Shown piece after piece: positions 60,357 to 64,000 of a stretch of DNA of 64,000 nt (within the stretch, counting starts at the first letter, position 1; each line of letters opens with the position of its first letter). Under the pieces are notes generated by a model that saw nothing but the letters and a program-made list of their open reading frames with translations, was not told the DNA's origin and made no database searches. A program made the position numbers and the translations under genes. Origin of the DNA: Saccharomycopsis crataegensis (taxonomy: Eukaryota; Ascomycota; Saccharomycetes; Ascoideales; Saccharomycopsidaceae); NCBI RefSeq assembly GCF_037102585.1, contig NW_027043829.1, forward strand, positions 1,364,001 to 1,428,000, read 5' to 3'.

Positions 60357-61501
60357 AGCTCTATGGGCTTTTTATTTTTTAACATTTCAATAACATAAAT
60401 ATACAAAGGTTACCCGGCCCATCGTTAATATATAAATAATTCATTCATTCCCAGTTTACTTGGTTTATTTAAATTATTTAGTCTACTTGGATTATTTTAC
60501 TATTATTATTTTATTGATTTTTATTTTTATTATCCCCTCAGAATTCTGATGGTCACTACTTTGAAAATACATATTATTTGAGATATAGTGCCAAACCCAT
60601 TAACAAAGACCTCCATCTCATTTCATCAAGCTCCTAGTGATGGGTAATTAATTCACTAGTGACTTCATATCATATTTATACATTGCACCTTTTTTCCTTA
60701 ATAATCTTGATTATTGAGTTTTTTACCGGTGATGTGATTAATCCTTAAAGCAAGGAGCGTGATGTTGTGAGAAAGTTATAGTGTTTTTCTTCAAAAAGTA
60801 TACCTGTGATATCTGATGGATGCATCAAATGTTCTTTTAGTTAAACACCAACATAAAAAATTCACCGTTTATATTTAAAGTATAAAGATGTTGAATGTTT
60901 TGTATTAAATAAAAAGAGAGTAATCATGTTTCCAGACAAATCAATAAGTAATAAAAGTAATGAAACGTGACATTTAATTAGAAATAATACTACAGTGTAT
61001 GATAAGAGTTGGCATTTCTGACGTAATATTTCCTGTGTTATTATGTGGCCTAATAATCATGTACCATCCATTATGTATCCTCAAATTATAATATACATAT
61101 AATACTCATTTCAGCTAGTAATGTTATTTATCATATTAATGTGCCGTGGTTATATACCTTAATATATCTCATTGAACTTCAGAATTCGCTAGGATCTTGT
61201 GGTACCATGATTTGAAAATGATAAAAATAATGCACACTAAACCCCATTGCTGCTTTCATATTAATGAGAGTATATGCAACCCATAGAACAATTTAATACT
61301 GATACGATAATGAAATAAATAACAACAAAAACCAGAAAGCTCTAATAACAATATGAAAATAAGAAAGGTGCGTGAGTCCGCTTAATAATTCATGCACGGA
61401 AGCTCCCTTTGTGATTTTTTTTTGATGGCAAATCCTATCTTGACGTTAAATGGGTGTGATTGGAGAAACAAATCTGAACAAACTAAAGAAAATAATCCCC
61501 A
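60357..61501. other. Intergenic: HUL5 upstream region
   Basis: 1.1 kb of AT-rich DNA without ORFs or RNA motifs that I can identify. A CTAGTGA/TCACTAG inverted repeat lies near 60632-60660. Confidence 0.5.
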
Positions 61502-64000
61502 ATGTCAATATTCAATGGTGAATTTAAGAGAGGAAGAGTGATAAATCTTGGTGGGTCTAATAATTCGGTGTCCAAGTCATCAATTCTACAAAAAACACAA
61601 AATCAGAGGGAAAAGAGAAAGATATTGAAGAAAAGGGATACTAGCGCCAGAATTCTTCAGAAACATATTAGAGCATATTTGGAATTGAAGGAACAGAAGT
61701 CCATGATATCCAAGAATTGGCTAAATATATATGATAAGAAGGACATCAATTCGGTGGTTTATCAATTTCTGTTCTTCCATTCAGTTGAATCCAGACAGAA
61801 TCCCAGGGATGAATATGAAAGAATGGTTAAACTCTCAAGTACTTTGGATGTTGATAGAATCAATGATTTCAATATAAAGTCACTTTTTAACAGCCTAGCT
61901 TCTTCCTTTGACTATTATTATGACTCAGATGCAATGTCGGCAAAAGAGAGTTTAATAATATTATCAAACTTGTCGGGAATTATATCAACAAGGAAAATTA
62001 TGAGCATTAAAGTTGACAAGTTATTCAGCTCGTTTGATAAGAATCTTCATGATTTAGTCAATAATAAGGAGGTGGAAAATATAATAGCAAACTTGGATTT
62101 TGTTGATCCGATGGAAACTTTTAAGTTGTTTAAAAATTCCCATATTATACGGTTAAATTCGATTACGGCACAAGTGCTGAAGTTTGATTTCAGAAGGTTG
62201 AAAATTGAGGAAATCTCTGATCTTGATAAACTAAAACTTGTGAGTAATCTATCAGCTTTAGTGCAGCAGAATGCACATGATCTTGAAAGCATTAAATGCT
62301 GCATTGATTGTATTATGTTTGTCCTAGAGGCAGTGGACTCCCGAATTGAACAATATGGTGGCGACCAAATTAACGAATATATTGATTATCAAGTAATAAA
62401 GTTACCAAATGACATATACAGGAGATTAGACTACATTTTCTCAAAGGATTTCTTACTATTGATACTAGATATGATTAAACGGAAAAAAGCGTCAGCTGCA
62501 ATTTTACCATCACTCTATTCATCTCTATTGAAACTTAAATCGGAAGCATCCAAAGATGTTAGCAATTTATTTATTTATTTATATCTCTTTGGTTTACCAG
62601 AATCTCGGAAACTAGTATTCAATGATAAAGAAGATGATGATGATGTGATGACTGATGATGATTCTAATGAAATGAATTTAAAAAATAATAGAGTATTATT
62701 TGAGTATATCTTAGATCTCTCAGAAGAGCAATTAATTAAAAACATTAACAAAGACTTTTTGGAGAAATTTTTCCCATCATTGTTGCACAAGGGATTAACA
62801 AATGAATCTATCTTGAATGAAAAGTTTTTCACAAAAGACTTGTTCTTATTTCTAGAAATTTTTTCTTACTGGTTAGTGATCTCGACAGATTCTATGATCA
62901 GAAATTTACCAGAGAATGGTGAGGCAGAATTTCTCACAAAGAACCAGCTCATATCTTTTGTAAAGTTTTTGAAGAACCTCTGCCTACTTTTGACATGGAA
63001 TAATATCAAGATTATTGGATTATTTAATGGTGACCCTATTGAGGAATCAAAGTCTGAAAGTTCAGCGTTTGGAAGTTCAGCGTTTGGAAGCTCAGCGTTT
63101 GGAAGTTCAGTGTTTGGAAGTTCATCATTTGAGAGTTCAGAAAATATAAATGCTTTTGGAGGGTCAGAAGCAAGTGATTCAGAAAGAGAAGAAAAAATAA
63201 CTCATAGAGGGATCAGCTTCCGCGATTATGTGCTCATTAAAAAATTATGCTTTAGAGTTTTAAACCAGTTAAATTTGATTGACTCCAGGTTATCATTGTT
63301 GCCAAAAGGGTTTTGGAAGGTTAATGATAAAAGATTAGAAGAGCAAGATAGATTGATACCTATAATTGCTGAAGAAGAAGAAAGTAAACAAATGCAGGAT
63401 GAATCTGAAGATCAGGATGGTGATGATGAGCAGGATATTGAAGCATTCACGACCCATTTTGGAGGAAGAGCTTCTTTACAAATTGACAAAGCTAAAGGCA
63501 GCAAGTCCAAGATTTTACTCAAGAACCAAGACATTGAAGGGGTGTTCAGTATTTTGAATAATTTGCCATTTTTTATTCTGTTCGATAATAGAGTCAGAAT
63601 TTTTCAGATGTTGATTAGTTTGGATCGTGAAAGAGGCAGATATGATGTGAGAGAATTTAATATGTTGAATTTTTTAACGGGCCAACCACAAGAAGGCAGG
63701 AATACAGCGGAGATTAAGCGTGATAATCTATTGAATGATGCGTATGATGCATTTGGGAAATTAGGAGACAACTTCAAGTTTCCATTATCGGTGAAATTTA
63801 TTGACGCTTATGGTGAACCTGAAATGGGAATAGATGGGGGAGGTATAACTAAGGAATTCCTTACTAGTGTGATTAACGAAGGCTTCAATAACTCCGAACT
63901 TTCAATTTTTCAATCAAATAGTAACCATTTATTGTATCCCAATCCTAACACAATTTTGAACTTGAAGTTCAACAATAAATTTTTGGAAGGAAATAATTTA
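61502..64000 (+). CDS. HUL5: HECT ubiquitin ligase Hul5 (5' part, cut by window edge)
   Basis: A HECT-type E3/E4 ligase that extends ubiquitin chains at the proteasome and on misfolded cytosolic proteins. The frame is open for 833 codons to the window end. The N-terminus (MSIFNGEFKRGRVINLGG) and the IQ-like helix RDTSARILQKHIRAYLELKE match Hul5/UBE3B-C proteins. A long helical middle follows, and the HECT domain starts near residue ~685 (FFILFDNRVRIFQMLI, EPEMGIDGGGITKEFLTSVI); the catalytic cysteine would lie beyond the window. Odd point: residues 520-544 are five repeats of a five-residue unit S-S-A-F-G encoded by a 15-bp minisatellite. Confidence 0.88.
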   Translation, partial: MSIFNGEFKRGRVINLGGSNNSVSKSSILQKTQNQREKRKILKKRDTSARILQKHIRAYLELKEQKSMISKNWLNIYDKKDINSVVYQFLFFHSVESRQNPRDEYERMVKLSSTLDVDRINDFNIKSLFNSLASSFDYYYDSDAMSAKESLIILSNLSGIISTRKIMSIKVDKLFSSFDKNLHDLVNNKEVENIIANLDFVDPMETFKLFKNSHIIRLNSITAQVLKFDFRRLKIEEISDLDKLKLVSNLSALVQQNAHDLESIKCCIDCIMFVLEAVDSRIEQYGGDQINEYIDYQVIKLPNDIYRRLDYIFSKDFLLLILDMIKRKKASAAILPSLYSSLLKLKSEASKDVSNLFIYLYLFGLPESRKLVFNDKEDDDDVMTDDDSNEMNLKNNRVLFEYILDLSEEQLIKNINKDFLEKFFPSLLHKGLTNESILNEKFFTKDLFLFLEIFSYWLVISTDSMIRNLPENGEAEFLTKNQLISFVKFLKNLCLLLTWNNIKIIGLFNGDPIEESKSESSAFGSSAFGSSAFGSSVFGSSSFESSENINAFGGSEASDSEREEKITHRGISFRDYVLIKKLCFRVLNQLNLIDSRLSLLPKGFWKVNDKRLEEQDRLIPIIAEEEESKQMQDESEDQDGDDEQDIEAFTTHFGGRASLQIDKAKGSKSKILLKNQDIEGVFSILNNLPFFILFDNRVRIFQMLISLDRERGRYDVREFNMLNFLTGQPQEGRNTAEIKRDNLLNDAYDAFGKLGDNFKFPLSVKFIDAYGEPEMGIDGGGITKEFLTSVINEGFNNSELSIFQSNSNHLLYPNPNTILNLKFNNKFLEGNNL
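63059..63133 (+). repeat. In-frame 15-bp minisatellite in HUL5
   Basis: Five tandem 15-bp units (AGTTCAGCGTTTGGA and variants), each read as Ser-Ser-Ala-Phe-Gly. The first two are identical; the last has drifted (S-S-S-F-E). An Ala-Phe-Gly and a Ser-rich stretch follow. Confidence 0.95.

Noticed and set aside
59140-61500. Centromere in the gene-free AT-rich zone (CACGTG at 59992-59997)
   Set aside because: A CACGTG core alone is not enough; I see no CDEIII-like element or large inverted repeats.
1-64000. CRISPR arrays, bacterial operons or intact transposons
   Set aside because: None are present; the gene content is eukaryotic throughout and the tandem repeats are simple microsatellites.

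Overview
The window is nuclear DNA from an ascomycete budding yeast (Saccharomycotina). The evidence is compact, nearly intron-free genes whose best matches are budding-yeast proteins (Src1/Heh1, Msb1, Pin4, She4, Akr1, Srp21, Rad53, Bck1, Hmg1, Gtr1, Ivy1, Prs3, Rox3, Hul5). The one clear intron has GTATGT and TACTAAC signals, and there are two eukaryotic tRNA genes. A nuclear gene for the 23-kDa iron-sulfur subunit of respiratory complex I excludes the Saccharomyces/Kluyveromyces group, which lost complex I. CTG codons are rare, and several sit where serine would fit the family better than leucine, so a CTG-Ser (Candida/Debaryomyces-type) yeast is likely but not proven. Base composition is AT-rich, with many A/T tracts between genes.

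Layout. 1-8.8 kb: four minus-strand genes in tandem, namely SRC1/HEH1 (cut by the window edge, one 5' intron), MSB1, gamma-glutamyltransferase (ECM38 type) and an FMP42-like MFS carrier. 8.8-11.4 kb: a gene-poor stretch holding two decayed, related copies of an unrecognised gene. 11.4-17.2 kb: PIN4-type RRM protein and the myosin chaperone SHE4. 17.7-26.5 kb: AKR1 palmitoyltransferase, SRP21, a small secreted protein of unknown function, an orthodox aquaporin, a 1.8-kb gap, and UBX4. 27.7-41.2 kb: RAD53, BCK1, HMG-CoA reductase and GTR1. 41.7-53.5 kb: IVY1, a divergent PUF protein, a SulP/STAS anion transporter and a large C2H2 zinc-finger regulator behind a GC-rich promoter. 54-58.2 kb: PRS3, ROX3/MED19, a doubtful LYR-like small ORF, and the complex I subunit. 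58.2-61.5 kb: 3.3 kb without protein genes, containing tRNA-Tyr, a possible solo LTR and tRNA-Ser. 61.5 kb to the end: HUL5 HECT ligase, cut by the right edge.

Functional links. GTR1 and IVY1 are divergent neighbours, and both products act on the vacuole membrane in TORC1 signalling. BCK1 and MSB1 belong to cell-wall integrity and Rho/Cdc42 polarity. RAD53 and PIN4 are known partners in the checkpoint response in S. cerevisiae. HMG1 carries a perfect Upc2-type sterol element in its promoter. TCACGTG boxes (Cbf1-type) occur in the promoters of the gamma-glutamyltransferase, PIN4, BCK1/HMG1, GTR1/IVY1 and the complex I gene. Most of the window is ordinary housekeeping sequence. The least explained items are the small secreted protein, the decayed gene pair, the FG-type minisatellite inside HUL5 and the GC-rich promoter island near 49.4-49.7 kb.
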